The notes: generated by a model from the letters alone, not told the origin. Positions 28,664 through 38,503 are shown, counted from the stretch's first letter. The stretch: 64,000 bases of DNA from Craterilacuibacter sp. RT1T (GCF_023502145.1 NZ_JAMFLI010000001.1:558001-622000), one strand, 5' to 3'. Numbers and translations are program-made.

Positions 28664-29455
28664 ATGAAAGTCACTGTCAATACCCTGAACAAGATGGCCG
28701 CCGAAGGCCGCAAGATTTCCATGCTGACTTGCTACGACGCAAGTTTTGCGAGCCTGCTGGAGGATGCCGGTGTCGATATCCTGCTGGTGGGTGACTCGCT
28801 GGGCATGGTCATTCAGGGCGTGGACTCAACCTTGCCGGTGACGCAAGAAGAGATGGAATACCATGTGCGCTGTGTTGCGCGTGGCGCTAAACGTGCGCTG
28901 GTGCTGGGCGACATGACTTTCGGCAGCTACCAGCAAAGCCCGCAGCAGGCCTTTGCCAATGCGTCGCGCCTGATCCAGGCCGGTGCCCATATGGTGAAAA
29001 TCGAAGGCGGCGCCTATATGGCGGAAACCACCCGTTTCCTGTCCGAGCGCGGCATTCCGGTGTGTGCCCATATCGGGCTGACCCCGCAATTCGTTAATGC
29101 CTTTGGCGGTTACCGGGTGCAGGGCAAGAGCGAAGACGATGCGCGCCGCATCGTCAACGATGCCAAGGTGCTGGCCGAGGCCGGTGCCAGCATGGTGCTG
29201 ATGGAATGTGTACCTTCCGCCCTGGCGCGTGAAATCACCGAAACCGTGGCGGTGCCGACCATAGGCATTGGTGCCGGTGTCGATGTGTCCGGTCAGGTGC
29301 TGGTGTCGTACGATGCGCTGGGTGTCTATCCGGGCAAGAAGGCGCGTTTCGTCAAGAATTTCATGGCTGACGCCCAGAGCATACAGGGTGCGGTCGAAGC
29401 GTATGTCAAGGCGGTGCAGGACAAGAGTTTCCCTGCCGCCGAACACACCTTCTAA
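28664..29455 (+). CDS. panB: 3-methyl-2-oxobutanoate hydroxymethyltransferase
   Basis: This 263-residue barrel enzyme makes ketopantoate for pantothenate synthesis. The N-terminal [20 protein letters not shown] with [18 protein letters not shown], the GLTPQ segment and the active-site glutamate region LMECVPS are present. AAGGAG precedes the ATG. It is followed by panC after 10 bp. Confidence 0.96.
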   Translation: MKVTVNTLNKMAAEGRKISMLTCYDASFASLLEDAGVDILLVGDSLGMVIQGVDSTLPVTQEEMEYHVRCVARGAKRALVLGDMTFGSYQQSPQQAFANASRLIQAGAHMVKIEGGAYMAETTRFLSERGIPVCAHIGLTPQFVNAFGGYRVQGKSEDDARRIVNDAKVLAEAGASMVLMECVPSALAREITETVAVPTIGIGAGVDVSGQVLVSYDALGVYPGKKARFVKNFMADAQSIQGAVEAYVKAVQDKSFPAAEHTF

Positions 29456-29465
29456 GGGGTGAACC

Positions 29466-30299
29466 ATGCAAATCATTCGTAGCATTGCCGAGCTGCGCGC
29501 TTGGCGTAAACAAGCCGCTAGCGTTGCTTTTGTGCCGACCATGGGCAATCTGCATGCCGGCCATATTGCACTGGTAAACGAAGCGCATCAGCATGCCGCG
29601 CATGTGGTGGTCAGCATCTTCGTCAACCGCCTGCAGTTTGGCCAAGGGGAGGATTTTGATGCCTACCCGCGCACTTTCGACGACGATTGCGCCAAGCTGG
29701 AAGCCGCCGGTGTCGATGTGCTGTTCTTCCCGCTGGAAGCCGAACTGTATCCGCATGTACGCCAGTCGTTCAATGTCGAGCCGCCGCATCTGCAGGACGA
29801 GTTGTGCGGGGCTTTCCGCCCCGGGCATTTCCGTGGTGTCGCGACGGTCGTCGCCAAGCTGTTCAATATTGTCCAGCCGGATTTCGCCTGTTTTGGCAAG
29901 AAGGACTACCAGCAGCTGGCGATTATCCGCGGCATGGTGGAAGACCTCAATAGCCCGGTGCAGTTGGTGGCGGTGGATACCGGCCGTGCCGATGATGGCC
30001 TGGCCTTGTCCTCGCGTAATGGCTATCTGACCAGCGAAGAGCGTGCCGAAGCGCCGCGTCTGTACCGCAATCTTGCGCTGATGCGCGAGGCTTTGCTGTC
30101 CGGCGACAGCGATTATGCGGCGCTGGAAACGCGTGCGCGCCAGGATCTGGAGGCGCATGGCTGGCGTGTCGATTATGTCGAGGTGCGTCAGGCGCAAACG
30201 CTGGAAGTCGCCCATGCCGGTGAAAAAAATCTGGTGGTGCTGGTCGCGGCCCGTTTGGGCAAGACCCGCCTCATCGACAATGTAGAAGTCGCGCGTTAA
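29466..30299 (+). CDS. panC: Pantoate-beta-alanine ligase (pantothenate synthetase)
   Basis: This 277-residue ATP-dependent ligase joins pantoate and beta-alanine. The nucleotide-binding motif [37 protein letters not shown] and the KMSKS-equivalent LSSRNGYLT are visible. Family enzymes usually read PTQF where this one reads RLQF, a mild variation. AAGGGG precedes the ATG. It is co-transcribed with panB. Confidence 0.95.
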   Translation: MQIIRSIAELRAWRKQAASVAFVPTMGNLHAGHIALVNEAHQHAAHVVVSIFVNRLQFGQGEDFDAYPRTFDDDCAKLEAAGVDVLFFPLEAELYPHVRQSFNVEPPHLQDELCGAFRPGHFRGVATVVAKLFNIVQPDFACFGKKDYQQLAIIRGMVEDLNSPVQLVAVDTGRADDGLALSSRNGYLTSEERAEAPRLYRNLALMREALLSGDSDYAALETRARQDLEAHGWRVDYVEVRQAQTLEVAHAGEKNLVVLVAARLGKTRLIDNVEVAR

Positions 30300-30318
30300 G
30301 CGGCCTGTCTTCTACCCG

Positions 30319-30354
30319 CATAAAGCCCGCCGCAGGTTCGCAGCGGGCTTTATG
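30319..30354 (+). terminator. Stem-loop between panC and panD
   Basis: A perfect 12-bp inverted repeat (30319-30330 with 30343-30354) has a 12-nt loop but only a weak T tail. It may act as a partial terminator or RNA stabiliser that sets panD apart from panBC. Confidence 0.5.
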
Positions 30355-30387
30355 GTTTGATTGTCAGGACAAAAAGGGAAACACCTC

Positions 30388-30771
30388 ATGCTCAGAAGCA
30401 TGCTCAAATCGAAGCTGCACCGCGTGACGACCACGCATTCGGAACTGCACTATATCGGCTCGTGCGCCATTGATGAAAACCTGCTGGAAGCCGCCGATAT
30501 TCTCGAATACGAAGAAGTCGAAATCTGGAATGTGACCAATGGCGAGCGCTTTGCGACCTATGCCATTCGCGCCGAACGCGGCTCGGGCATTATTTCGGTT
30601 AACGGTTCGGCAGCACGCCGCGCTGCGCCGGGCGACTTGTTGATCATCGCGACTTTTGCCCAGATGAACGAGCAGGAAGTCGCCGCCAATAAGCCGGCGC
30701 AGGTGTTTGTCGATGGCGACAACCGCATTACCGAAGTCAAGTACGGCGCGACGCCGGTGCAAGCGCTGTAG
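30388..30771 (+). CDS. panD: Aspartate 1-decarboxylase precursor
   Basis: This 127-residue pyruvoyl enzyme makes beta-alanine for PanC. The self-cleavage site Gly24-Ser25 is in HYIGSCAID, which leaves a pyruvoyl group on Ser25. Lys9 and Tyr58-type residues and the NVTNGERF and [11 protein letters not shown] segments are intact. The ATG at 30388 has an AAAAGGGAAAC ribosome-binding region. A strong terminator follows. Confidence 0.95.
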   Translation: MLRSMLKSKLHRVTTTHSELHYIGSCAIDENLLEAADILEYEEVEIWNVTNGERFATYAIRAERGSGIISVNGSAARRAAPGDLLIIATFAQMNEQEVAANKPAQVFVDGDNRITEVKYGATPVQAL

Positions 30772-30790
30772 CGTGTGTCTTTGGGTATCG

Positions 30791-30824
30791 AGCAAAATCC
30801 CGCCGCTGGCGGGATTTTGCTTTT
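30791..30824. terminator. Bidirectional terminator between panD and the hydrolase gene
   Basis: A 13-bp perfect stem (30792-30804 with 30808-30820) has a 3-nt loop and T residues on the plus strand, with A-rich pairing that also suits the opposite direction. It separates the convergent panD and hydrolase genes. Confidence 0.92.
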
Positions 30825-32073
30825 AGGGCGCGAGCTTGGGCTTGTCCAGCCAGTGCACTAACTGGCGGTAAATCGCCGGGTCGCGCAGCAAGGCCATATG
30901 GCCGCTCTGGTAGACGATGTACTGGTTTTCCCCGGCAAAGTGCAAGCAGCGTTCCGCTTCTTTATGCAGCCCCAGCGCGCTTTGCAGCGGCACGAGGCCG
31001 TCCCCCACAATATGCTCGGCCAGTACGCTGCGCTTGCTGCTGCTTGTTGCGGCGACGGTGTAACAATTGACCCCCTCGGGCAGGGGCAGGATCTGCCTGT
31101 CGTCCGGCTTGCGCCGGAAGCGGTCATGGCCTTGCCAGTCCTCATCCAGCACGTAGCCATGCCTGAGATCGGTAATGCCGGCGCTGCGCAACTGGCCAAT
31201 CTTGGCCAGCGGCGCGCTATAGGGCGTGCTGCCCAGAATGACATCTATCCAGTTGCCGGCTTTCTCCAGGGGTGCGCCGTGGTGCGGCGTGCCCAGAAAC
31301 ACGATATTCTGCAACTTGTCCGGCCAGGAAAAACCCGCAGCCCGCGCATAATGGATGGCGCTGCGAATCAATAAGCCACCCATGCTGTGTGCCAGCACCG
31401 TCAGCTCGGTAATGGGGCGCGGCCACTGGCTTAGTGTCTGCTCCAATAGCTCGGCGAGGATGTGGCCGTTTTGCGAGACATGCAGGCCGCTGTTGTAACG
31501 CAGGTAAAGCGGGGTATAGCCCAGCGCCTCAGCCAAGCGGGCACCATGATCGAAACCCGCCTCTGGCGGGCCGCTGCGCCATTGCAGCTCATTCATGCAC
31601 AAGCCGTGTATCAGTAGCAAAACCTTACCCTGATCCACTGGGAGCGATGCCATGTCCAGCGCCGCACCCTGATGGCGCAAGCTCATATCCAGGGCAAACG
31701 GGCTGTGATGGACTTTTAGCTTGTCACCCATCACGCCATTCAGTGCCGCCAGCAGCGCCAGCCGCTCCCGGCTGTCTTGCTCCGCCTCGTTCAGCGGCAG
31801 TGCGTGTGTTTCCAGACCAGAGAAGAGCCGTTGCAGGCCCAGGTCAAGCAGGCGGGTTACGCCGCGTACGCTCTGGTAGACAAAGCCGGTAATGCCGGCG
31901 GTCTGTCCGGGCGCCGCGCCGCCTGACATGCCCAATGTCTGCCTGATCGACTGGTGGACGTTTTCGACAATATGGCTGCTATGGGTGACTGCCAGACCCG
32001 CCAACTGGCTGAGTCCGCGCAAATCGCTTGCCCGCCAGTGCTTGCCCGGCTTGACGTGATGGGGTGTCGGCAT
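30823..32073 (-). CDS. Lipase-like alpha/beta hydrolase
   Basis: This is a protein of about 416 residues. The C-terminal half is an alpha/beta hydrolase with oxyanion segment LLIHGLCMN, nucleophile elbow AHSMGG (serine near residue 229), FLGTPHHGAPLE, and a C-terminal GDGLVP with a later histidine (SGHMALL). This resembles PGAP1/lipase-like esterases. The N-terminal 150 residues are not recognised and show no signal peptide. The ATG at 32073 is preferred to a TTG further upstream. It lies 156 bp downstream of hmuV, so it may be read through from the haem operon, but no link is known. Confidence 0.82.
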   Translation of the reverse strand: MPTPHHVKPGKHWRASDLRGLSQLAGLAVTHSSHIVENVHQSIRQTLGMSGGAAPGQTAGITGFVYQSVRGVTRLLDLGLQRLFSGLETHALPLNEAEQDSRERLALLAALNGVMGDKLKVHHSPFALDMSLRHQGAALDMASLPVDQGKVLLLIHGLCMNELQWRSGPPEAGFDHGARLAEALGYTPLYLRYNSGLHVSQNGHILAELLEQTLSQWPRPITELTVLAHSMGGLLIRSAIHYARAAGFSWPDKLQNIVFLGTPHHGAPLEKAGNWIDVILGSTPYSAPLAKIGQLRSAGITDLRHGYVLDEDWQGHDRFRRKPDDRQILPLPEGVNCYTVAATSSSKRSVLAEHIVGDGLVPLQSALGLHKEAERCLHFAGENQYIVYQSGHMALLRDPAIYRQLVHWLDKPKLAP

Positions 32074-32229
32074 GGTGGGCTCACTCGCTAGAAACGCCAG
32101 AGCAAACAAGTGTTTGCCTGTGTCGAGACTACGCGCAGTTGCCTGCCTTGTCGTGCCCAGCGGCAAGCTGGCGGGTTCTTTGTGGTAGAAAAGCCCTGCC
32201 CGATGGCGCTTGGGTCTATGGCTTGGCGC

Positions 32230-33018
32230 TTAGGCAAGGGCGGCACTTGCCGCACTGGATAACTGCCATCCGCCCGCCTGCTGGCTGACCGTCAGCGGCC
32301 AGCGATAGACGCGTGAAAGCGCGGCCGGCTCCAGTACCTTATCCGGGCTGCCCGCGCCGACCAGCTTGCCTGCATCGAGCAAGGCCAGCCAGGTGGCGTG
32401 GTTGGCCGCCAGAGTCAGGTCATGTAGTACTTCGATAACCGTATGCCCAGAAGCCGCCAGGGTTTGCAGCAAGCGCTGCAAACGGAATTGCTGGCGCAGG
32501 TCCAGATGGTTGGTCGGTTCATCCAGCAGTAGCACCCGAGCCTGCTGTGCCAGCGCGCGCGCGATGGCTGCCCGCTGGCGCTCCCCGCCGGACAGGCTGT
32601 CCAGCCGCTTGCTTGCCAGTTGTTTCAGCTCGCAGCGCACCAGCGCCTCGTCCAGTACGGCACGATCGGCGGCGCGTGGCTGGGAAAACGGCCCCAAATG
32701 CGGTATCCGGCCCAGTAAGACGAACTCGGTGACTGTCAGCGGTAAACCGGCCGGTATGTGTTGCGGTACATAGGCGATACGCTTTGCCCGTTCGGCGGCG
32801 CTTAGGGCATGGACATCGTCCCCTCCGAGTAATACCTGACCGCGGACGGGCTTTGCCAGCCCTGCCATCAGGCGCAGCAGGGTGGTTTTGCCGGCACCAT
32901 TGGGGCCGAGTAGGGCGCATACCCGTGCGGCGGGGATGTGTAGCGACAGATTGTCGATGACGGTCTGCGTCCCCCGCTGCAGGCTGACTTCATTCAGATC
33001 AAACACCATTTCAGCCAT
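32230..33018 (-). CDS. hmuV: Haem ABC transporter ATP-binding protein
   Basis: This 262-residue ABC ATPase is of the siderophore/haem/B12 class. Walker A is GPNGAGKT (about 38-45), the signature is LSGGERQR, Walker B is VLLLDEPTNHLD, and the H-loop is VLHDLTLAA. The ATG at 33018 follows AAGGAG, and an upstream in-frame start is not needed. It overlaps hmuU by 8 bp and energises HmuU. Confidence 0.92.
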   Translation of the reverse strand: MAEMVFDLNEVSLQRGTQTVIDNLSLHIPAARVCALLGPNGAGKTTLLRLMAGLAKPVRGQVLLGGDDVHALSAAERAKRIAYVPQHIPAGLPLTVTEFVLLGRIPHLGPFSQPRAADRAVLDEALVRCELKQLASKRLDSLSGGERQRAAIARALAQQARVLLLDEPTNHLDLRQQFRLQRLLQTLAASGHTVIEVLHDLTLAANHATWLALLDAGKLVGAGSPDKVLEPAALSRVYRWPLTVSQQAGGWQLSSAASAALA

Positions 33019-34003
33019 TAACCAGGCTCCTTTGCTGGCGGGCAAATAGCCAGACGAAAAACGGCGGGCCGGCAAAGGCGGCAATCAGGCCCACCGGTAT
33101 GTCGATAGGCCACACGATAGTGCGTGCCAGCGTGTCGGCCGCCAGCAGAAATAATGCGCCTCCCCAGGCCGAGAGCAGGATCATGCGGCGCCGGCAACCC
33201 CCGACCAGTACGGCAACCAGATTGGGCACCATCATGCCGACAAAGCCGATGACGCCCGACAAGGCTACCGCACCGCCGGTCGCCAGCGCCGCCCCAATGG
33301 CGGCCAGATGCCGGGTGCGCACCACATCGACTCCCAGCGCGCGCGCGGCATCCTCGCCCAACAGCAGGCAATCCAGATCGCGCGCGATCCACAGCAGTAG
33401 GGCGATGCCGGTGAGCGCGACCAGCGCGCACGCGCCCAGCCGCTCGGGTGTCGCTGCGGCCAGATTGCCGGCAAGCCAGGCACTGGCTGCACGCAGCGTC
33501 AGATCATCAGACAAAAACAGCAGCAGGCTGATCAGGGCGCCGCAAAATGCGCCGACCACCAGCCCCATCAGCAACAGGCCGGCAAGACCGCCGCGTACCA
33601 GCCGCGTCAGCGCCAGAATCAGCCAGGTCGCCGCTAAGCCGCCTGCAAATGCGGCCAGTGGCAGCGGCAGGGTATGCCAGCCCAGCGCCAGTACGGCGAC
33701 GACGGCGAGGGCTGCGCCGCCCGAGGTGCCGATCAGGCCCGGGTCGGCCAGCGGGTTGCGAAACAGCGCCTGCAGTGCAGCGCCGCTGGCGGCCAGCGCC
33801 GCGCCGACCAGAAGCGCCGTGGCGATGCGCGGCAGCCGCAGCGCCTGGGTTAAGGGATCGGACAAGTCGGGCCAGGCCAGCGCATCGCCCTGGCTTGCCA
33901 GCGCCAGCAGCGGCAGCAATAGCGTGGCGGCCAGTAAGAGGCCTATCAGGCGGTGCATGGGGTGGGTGGCGACAGGCGCAGCGCCTGCCTCGATAACGGC
34001 CAT
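33011..34003 (-). CDS. hmuU: Haem ABC transporter permease (FecCD family)
   Basis: This 330-residue permease has about ten helices. The FecCD signatures are LRLPRIATALLVGAALAASGAALQALFRNPLADP (around 33730-33830), GTSGGAALA, and the coupling region GFVGMMVPNL. GGAGG precedes the ATG. It lies 1 bp from hmuT and overlaps hmuV, as expected for a tight hmuTUV unit importing haem across the inner membrane. Confidence 0.92.
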   Translation of the reverse strand: MAVIEAGAAPVATHPMHRLIGLLLAATLLLPLLALASQGDALAWPDLSDPLTQALRLPRIATALLVGAALAASGAALQALFRNPLADPGLIGTSGGAALAVVAVLALGWHTLPLPLAAFAGGLAATWLILALTRLVRGGLAGLLLMGLVVGAFCGALISLLLFLSDDLTLRAASAWLAGNLAAATPERLGACALVALTGIALLLWIARDLDCLLLGEDAARALGVDVVRTRHLAAIGAALATGGAVALSGVIGFVGMMVPNLVAVLVGGCRRRMILLSAWGGALFLLAADTLARTIVWPIDIPVGLIAAFAGPPFFVWLFARQQRSLVNG

Positions 34004-34004
34004 G

Positions 34005-34802
34005 TCAAAGCCTCCGCAAGCGCTTAACGACGGCTGGGCTATCCAGCGTCACCATCATGGCATCGCGCGCACTCAGCTCAACGACCTTGCCGGTTTTGCC
34101 TGCCGCCGTGGCCGCTATTTCCGGACGGCGTGCGAAAACCGTTGCACCGCCATGCACCGGCGTATTGTGTGCGGCCAGTATGATCACATCCGGTGCCAGC
34201 GTGCGCCATGCCTCGCGCGACAGGGTTTTGTAGCCCTTGATCTGGCCGGCTGCATTCACGCCACCGGCGGCACGGATCAGCGTGTCGGCCGGTGTGCCGC
34301 TGCCGGCGACCATGGTGCCGTCGTAGCTGATCAGATAGCGGCGCGCGCTGGCTGGTTGCGCCGCCATTTTTGTTTGCCAGTCGCGCGCCAGTGCCGCGGC
34401 TGCGGCCGGTTTGCCAACCAGGGTGCCGACCCGCTGTATGGCTTGGGCAAAGTCGCTGCCATCCTCGGCCAGCGAGACTTCTTCGGCGCGTAGGCCTAGG
34501 CTTTGCAATTGTCGCCATATGCCCGGCGGCTGCGCGGCGGCGCTACCCAGTACCAGGGTCGGGCGGGCGCGGGCAATGGTTTCGGCCGAGAGTGAGCGGA
34601 CAAAACCGATTTCGCCGGCATGCGCAAGTTCCGGCATGCGGCTTGAACGGTCGCGTCCGACGACTTCGCCCGCCGCGCCCAGCGCGACCACGATTTCGGC
34701 GATATCACTGCTGACGACGACCAGACGCTCAGCCGCCTGTAAGGGCAGGGCGAAGGCAAAGGCCGCCAGTGCCAGAGTTCGGTTGATCCATTTATGCATC
34801 AT
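34005..34802 (-). CDS. hmuT: Haem ABC transporter periplasmic substrate-binding protein
   Basis: This is a protein of about 265 residues with a signal peptide ending near LPLQAAE. The class III binding-protein layout is clear: LVVVSSDIAEIVVALGAAGEVVGRD, then the conserved ARPTLVLG, then APDVIILAAHN. A GAVGVNAAGQIKGY-like region (AAGGVNAAGQIKGYK) and a tyrosine near the C-lobe suit haem binding as in ShuT/HmuT. The start overlaps the hmuS stop. It passes haem from HmuR to HmuUV. Confidence 0.9.
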   Translation of the reverse strand: MMHKWINRTLALAAFAFALPLQAAERLVVVSSDIAEIVVALGAAGEVVGRDRSSRMPELAHAGEIGFVRSLSAETIARARPTLVLGSAAAQPPGIWRQLQSLGLRAEEVSLAEDGSDFAQAIQRVGTLVGKPAAAAALARDWQTKMAAQPASARRYLISYDGTMVAGSGTPADTLIRAAGGVNAAGQIKGYKTLSREAWRTLAPDVIILAAHNTPVHGGATVFARRPEIAATAAGKTGKVVELSARDAMMVTLDSPAVVKRLRRL

Positions 34803-35838
34803 CGTTCTCCAGCGGCAGCAGTTCGCCCAGCAGTTTGCGCCATTCGATGCGTTCGCTTTGCCCGGGTTTGCGTTCGCCAAAGAATGTCACCAGCGACTCG
34901 CCCGCTTCGTTGAATAACTCCAGCGAGGTCACCGCGCCCGTGTCGCCCGGTTTGTGGGTGACCCAGGCCTCGCTAATCAGGTCGGTGCGCAGATGCAGCT
35001 TGAAATGTGCATCCAGTACATTCAGCCAGTTGCCGACAAGCTTGACCTCATGTATCGGGCCGGTGTGGATCTGGATGATGCCGCCATTGCCGGCAAAGAC
35101 CATAATCGGCAGGGCAATGGCCACGGCACGGCGCAGCAACATCTCTACGGCATCGGTGCGGACTTGCCATGCCTGGCCCGGCGGCGCGAGCCGGAAAGCT
35201 TGCTGGCGCGATAGTCCGTAGCGCCGCAGCAAGGGGTGAAAAGCGTGTACATCGCCAAGCGCCAGCCAGTCGCGCTGGAATGCCGGAATATCGATATCGC
35301 TGCTGGCTGGCTTATGCTGCACCACGCTGGCCGCGTCTAGCTGCAGCGCCGCACGCGGGCAGGCAAAACGTTCACGCAGTGCATCGAATGCGGCGACATC
35401 GCTGCCCTCATTCAGCAACACCTTTTGGATGACCCGGCCGCTGCGGTCAAAGAACTGCAGCGAGCGCCTGATGCCCGCTGTGCCCGCCGTGACTTGTGCA
35501 TAAGCATGCGCCCAGCCGAACAGGAAAAAGCGCAGGTCTATCACCGGGTTGATGGCCAGGCCGACTTTGCCGTCGAACGTTACATTGCCGTAGTGGCCGG
35601 TCAACTCATGAACGCAGGCGCTGTTGTGTGCCAGTGCGGTCACCTCGCCCAACGCCGCGATAGCGGATAGCAAGGCTGGCCAGTCTGAAGTATCCAGCCG
35701 CGTGGCGGCCGGATCGGCATGCACGAGTTCGCATTCGGTGATGCCCAGTTGTGCCGCGGTGTCGCGCGGGTAAAGTACGCCTTCCTGTGCGCGTAACTGC
35801 GTCAGTTGAGTCATCAGGTCCTGAGGTGTGATTTCCAT
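34792..35838 (-). CDS. hmuS: Haemin-degrading factor / cytoplasmic haem-binding protein
   Basis: This 348-residue protein is made of two homologous halves, as in HemS/ChuS/PhuS. The N-half haem-binding region has HNSACVHELTGHYGNV, and the C-half has FAGNGGIIQIHTGPI with GNWLNVLDAHFKLHLR, the most conserved family block. Members store, transfer or degrade haem in the cytoplasm. It lies between hmuR (39 bp) and hmuT (overlap), on the same strand. Confidence 0.92.
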   Translation of the reverse strand: MEITPQDLMTQLTQLRAQEGVLYPRDTAAQLGITECELVHADPAATRLDTSDWPALLSAIAALGEVTALAHNSACVHELTGHYGNVTFDGKVGLAINPVIDLRFFLFGWAHAYAQVTAGTAGIRRSLQFFDRSGRVIQKVLLNEGSDVAAFDALRERFACPRAALQLDAASVVQHKPASSDIDIPAFQRDWLALGDVHAFHPLLRRYGLSRQQAFRLAPPGQAWQVRTDAVEMLLRRAVAIALPIMVFAGNGGIIQIHTGPIHEVKLVGNWLNVLDAHFKLHLRTDLISEAWVTHKPGDTGAVTSLELFNEAGESLVTFFGERKPGQSERIEWRKLLGELLPLENDDA

Positions 35839-35877
35839 GGGGTTCTCCTTGTTTTTCGGGCAGGCCGCTGTGGCTGC

Positions 35878-38103
35878 TTAAAAGCTGTAGTTGTAACTGG
35901 CGCTAAAGTTGCGCCCGGCTTGGGTGTAGCGATCCAGTACCGCATCGCCTGCGCTCAGGCCGCGTACGTCGGCGCTATTCCAGTACTTGCGGTCGGTCAG
36001 ATTGAAAATGCCGGCGCGTACCGTGTGGTGTTTATTCGCTTGCCAATAGGCGGTCAGATCCAGTGTTGCGTAAGCGGGTGTCTTGAACTGGTGCGCTTCT
36101 GCGACGCGGCGTTTTTGGGATACGGCTTTGACAAATGCCTCTGCCCCCCATGTTTCGCTGTCGTAGCGCAGGCCGGCAACAGCCGTGAGCGGGGCGACCG
36201 AGTTCAGGGGCTGATCGTCGGTTTCATTGTGGCCCTGTGCCCAAGCGACGCTGCCCGCCAGGCGCCAGGCCGGTGCAAAGCGCCAGCTCGCCTTGGCTTC
36301 TACGCCATGGATGCGGACTTTGCCGATATTCTGGTACTGGGATTCAAAGCTGCCCGGGCGGGTGCTGCTGCCGATACCGTTGCCGTTGCTGTCGCCTTGC
36401 AAGGTGACCAGCTCGATAAAGTCGCGGTAATGATTGGCGTAAGCGGTCAGGCCAAAGTCGGCATGCTGCCAATTGCCCTTGAGCCCCAACTCGATGCCGC
36501 GACTGGTTTCGGAGCCTAGATTCGGGTTGGCCACGACCTCGTAGCCGTGAGCATGGTTGGCATACACCATATTGGCATCGTCAAATGGTGGCGCTCTAAA
36601 CCCGGTAGAGAGCTGCAGGAAGCCGGTGTAATGTTCGGCAAATGGTAGTGCCAAGCCGAATTTTGGAGAAAAGGCATTGTCGCTGAACGCAGGCGTCGCC
36701 CCATCGGGGTTCGCATTCAGATAAGCCTGATCGGTGTGGGTGCGCATGCGGTAGTAGTCCCAGCGCAGGCTGGGCGAGGCGACAAGCCCGCTGGCGAAGC
36801 GGATTTCATCTTGCACGAACACGCCCAGCCGATCGGATGTGCTATCCGGGAAGGTCTTGCTGGGGAAGGTTTCGCCGGCGATGACGTTGCTGCTGCTGCC
36901 GTTAGCCTTGATTTCTACTTTTTCGCGCGGCCGGCGGGTGTCGGTACGGCTGGCATCTAGCCCCCATACCAACTGGTGGCTCAGGCCGGCCAGATCGAAT
37001 TGCTGGCGGGCGTCGAGTGTCAGGCCCTTGCTGTGTTGTTCAAAGCCGTAGTCGGAGATGCGGCGTGCGCCATCGCTGCGCCATTCAATACTGTCATCGC
37101 TATTGTCTAGCTTCTGGGTGTAGAGCTTGACCGACAGCTGCTCGAATGCGCCGATATCATCAGCCTGCCAGGCAAGCGAAATGCGATCGCGCGCCACGCG
37201 GTCGGCTGCGTCCAGACGGTTGATGCCGGCGACAGTCATCGGCCCCATCTTGCGCGGCGCAGTGCGTGCGCTGATTACATCGGTATCGGTCTGGCGGCGG
37301 TAGTGGTCCAGCGCCAGCTCCAGCCGCTGGCCTGCTACCGGCTGCCAGCCAAGTTTGGCCAATACGCTGTCGCTCGTCCAGTCTTGCGGGTTGGGCGTGG
37401 TGCGGTTTTTGGCGTGACTTGGGTCGCTGGCATCCTGGCCGCCCTGATTGCGGGTTTCATGGCCACGGCGGTGGGTCGCGACCAGCAGCGCATCGCTGCG
37501 CTCGCCCTTGAGTGCCAGCCTGGCGCTCAGTCCGGTCGAATTGTCGGCACTGCTGCCAAACAGTTTGACGTCACCCCCTGTGTTTTCACCGGTTTGCAGC
37601 AAGTCTTCGGCTTGCAATGTGCGATAGCCGACTACGCCGCCGATGGCGTCCGAGCCGTACAGGCTGGAGAACGGCCCCTTGACGATATCGATCGCACGCA
37701 AGGTTTCCAGATCGAGGTAGTCGCGGCCGGCAATAAAACCGTTGGTATTGCCGCCGCCGGCGTAGGCGTCCGGCAGGCGAATGCCGTCGACCAGCATCAG
37801 GATGCGGTTGCCGTCAATGCCGCGGATGGTATAGCCGGCATTGCCGCGGCGGGCAGGATCGCTGGCCACTTCGACACCGGGCTCGTATTTGACGGCCTGG
37901 GCAATATCACCTGCCAGCGTGGCATCCAGCTTGTGGCGCGATACCACCACTGCATTGGGGGCCGTTTCTGCCAGTGCTTTTGCGCTGCGGTGGGCGGTGA
38001 CTTCGACGGTTTCCAGTCTATCCAACTGGACCGAGGTTTCGGCAAAAGCCGGCCATGCCGAGGCAAGGCCTATCAGTAATGGGGTCAGACGAAAGCGGGC
38101 CAT
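35878..38103 (-). CDS. hmuR: TonB-dependent haem/haemoglobin receptor
   Basis: This 741-residue outer-membrane receptor has a signal peptide (about 1-21), a TonB box near LETVEVTAH, and a plug domain (about 40-150, with the VDGIRLPDA segment). The rest is a 22-strand barrel ending in an aromatic residue (YNYSF). The haem-receptor motifs FRAPPF (about 502) and NPNL (about 523) flank histidines in NHAHGYE that are candidate haem ligands. TonB/ExbBD are not encoded in the window. It follows hemP by 81 bp under a Fur-like site. Confidence 0.94.
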   Translation of the reverse strand: MARFRLTPLLIGLASAWPAFAETSVQLDRLETVEVTAHRSAKALAETAPNAVVVSRHKLDATLAGDIAQAVKYEPGVEVASDPARRGNAGYTIRGIDGNRILMLVDGIRLPDAYAGGGNTNGFIAGRDYLDLETLRAIDIVKGPFSSLYGSDAIGGVVGYRTLQAEDLLQTGENTGGDVKLFGSSADNSTGLSARLALKGERSDALLVATHRRGHETRNQGGQDASDPSHAKNRTTPNPQDWTSDSVLAKLGWQPVAGQRLELALDHYRRQTDTDVISARTAPRKMGPMTVAGINRLDAADRVARDRISLAWQADDIGAFEQLSVKLYTQKLDNSDDSIEWRSDGARRISDYGFEQHSKGLTLDARQQFDLAGLSHQLVWGLDASRTDTRRPREKVEIKANGSSSNVIAGETFPSKTFPDSTSDRLGVFVQDEIRFASGLVASPSLRWDYYRMRTHTDQAYLNANPDGATPAFSDNAFSPKFGLALPFAEHYTGFLQLSTGFRAPPFDDANMVYANHAHGYEVVANPNLGSETSRGIELGLKGNWQHADFGLTAYANHYRDFIELVTLQGDSNGNGIGSSTRPGSFESQYQNIGKVRIHGVEAKASWRFAPAWRLAGSVAWAQGHNETDDQPLNSVAPLTAVAGLRYDSETWGAEAFVKAVSQKRRVAEAHQFKTPAYATLDLTAYWQANKHHTVRAGIFNLTDRKYWNSADVRGLSAGDAVLDRYTQAGRNFSASYNYSF

Positions 38104-38184
38104 GCAAACTCCCTGACGGGTTGTTGGCTGGCTGGCGCAAACGCGGGCTGGCTGGGTGAATAGGGCGGGAGCGTCCCGCGAGAA

Positions 38185-38349
38185 TTACTTGGTGAGAATC
38201 AACTTGTTATTGCTGGTCAGGCTGAGGCGGTAGACCTCGCCGGCATGTTCTATTTTGATTTCCCTGGTATGGCTGAACAGCTGCTGGCTTTGCAAAGCCG
38301 GTGTGCCGGTCGGGACGGGCGGGGCCGGGTTAGTGCGCGGTTTATTCAT
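38185..38349 (-). CDS. hemP: Haemin uptake protein HemP
   Basis: This 54-residue protein ends with the family signature REIKIEHAGEVYRLSLT and NKLILTK. AAAGGT precedes the ATG at 38349; a longer frame upstream would run through the Fur-site region and is not real. In Burkholderia the homologue HmuP is needed for haem receptor expression. As first gene of hemP-hmuRSTUV it fits that role. Confidence 0.9.
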   Translation of the reverse strand: MNKPRTNPAPPVPTGTPALQSQQLFSHTREIKIEHAGEVYRLSLTSNNKLILTK

Positions 38350-38378
38350 GATGCGACCTTTATTTCGATTTCGTAAAT

Positions 38379-38397
38379 GATAATGATTCTCAGTAAG
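38379..38397 (-). promoter_or_regulatory. Fur box on the hemP side
   Basis: GATAATGATTCTCAGTAAG matches the 19-bp Fur consensus at 14 of 19 positions by hand count. It lies 30 bp before the hemP ATG, so iron-Fur repression of hemP-hmuRSTUV is likely. Confidence 0.7.
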
Positions 38398-38423
38398 AAG
38401 CGCAATTATTAGTTGCTGTTGTT

Positions 38424-38442
38424 GCAAATGAGACACATTATC
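38424..38442 (+). promoter_or_regulatory. Fur box on the hutW side
   Basis: GCAAATGAGACACATTATC matches the 19-bp Fur consensus at 14 of 19 positions, including the full CATTATC half, and overlaps an AAATGA/TCATTT inverted repeat (38426-38446). It is placed to control hutW. Confidence 0.65.
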
Positions 38443-38503
38443 ATTTAGCCTAGAAAGGCCAGCCACCGCCAGCACATCATTTTTCCGTCTAACTGGAGAC
38501 TTC

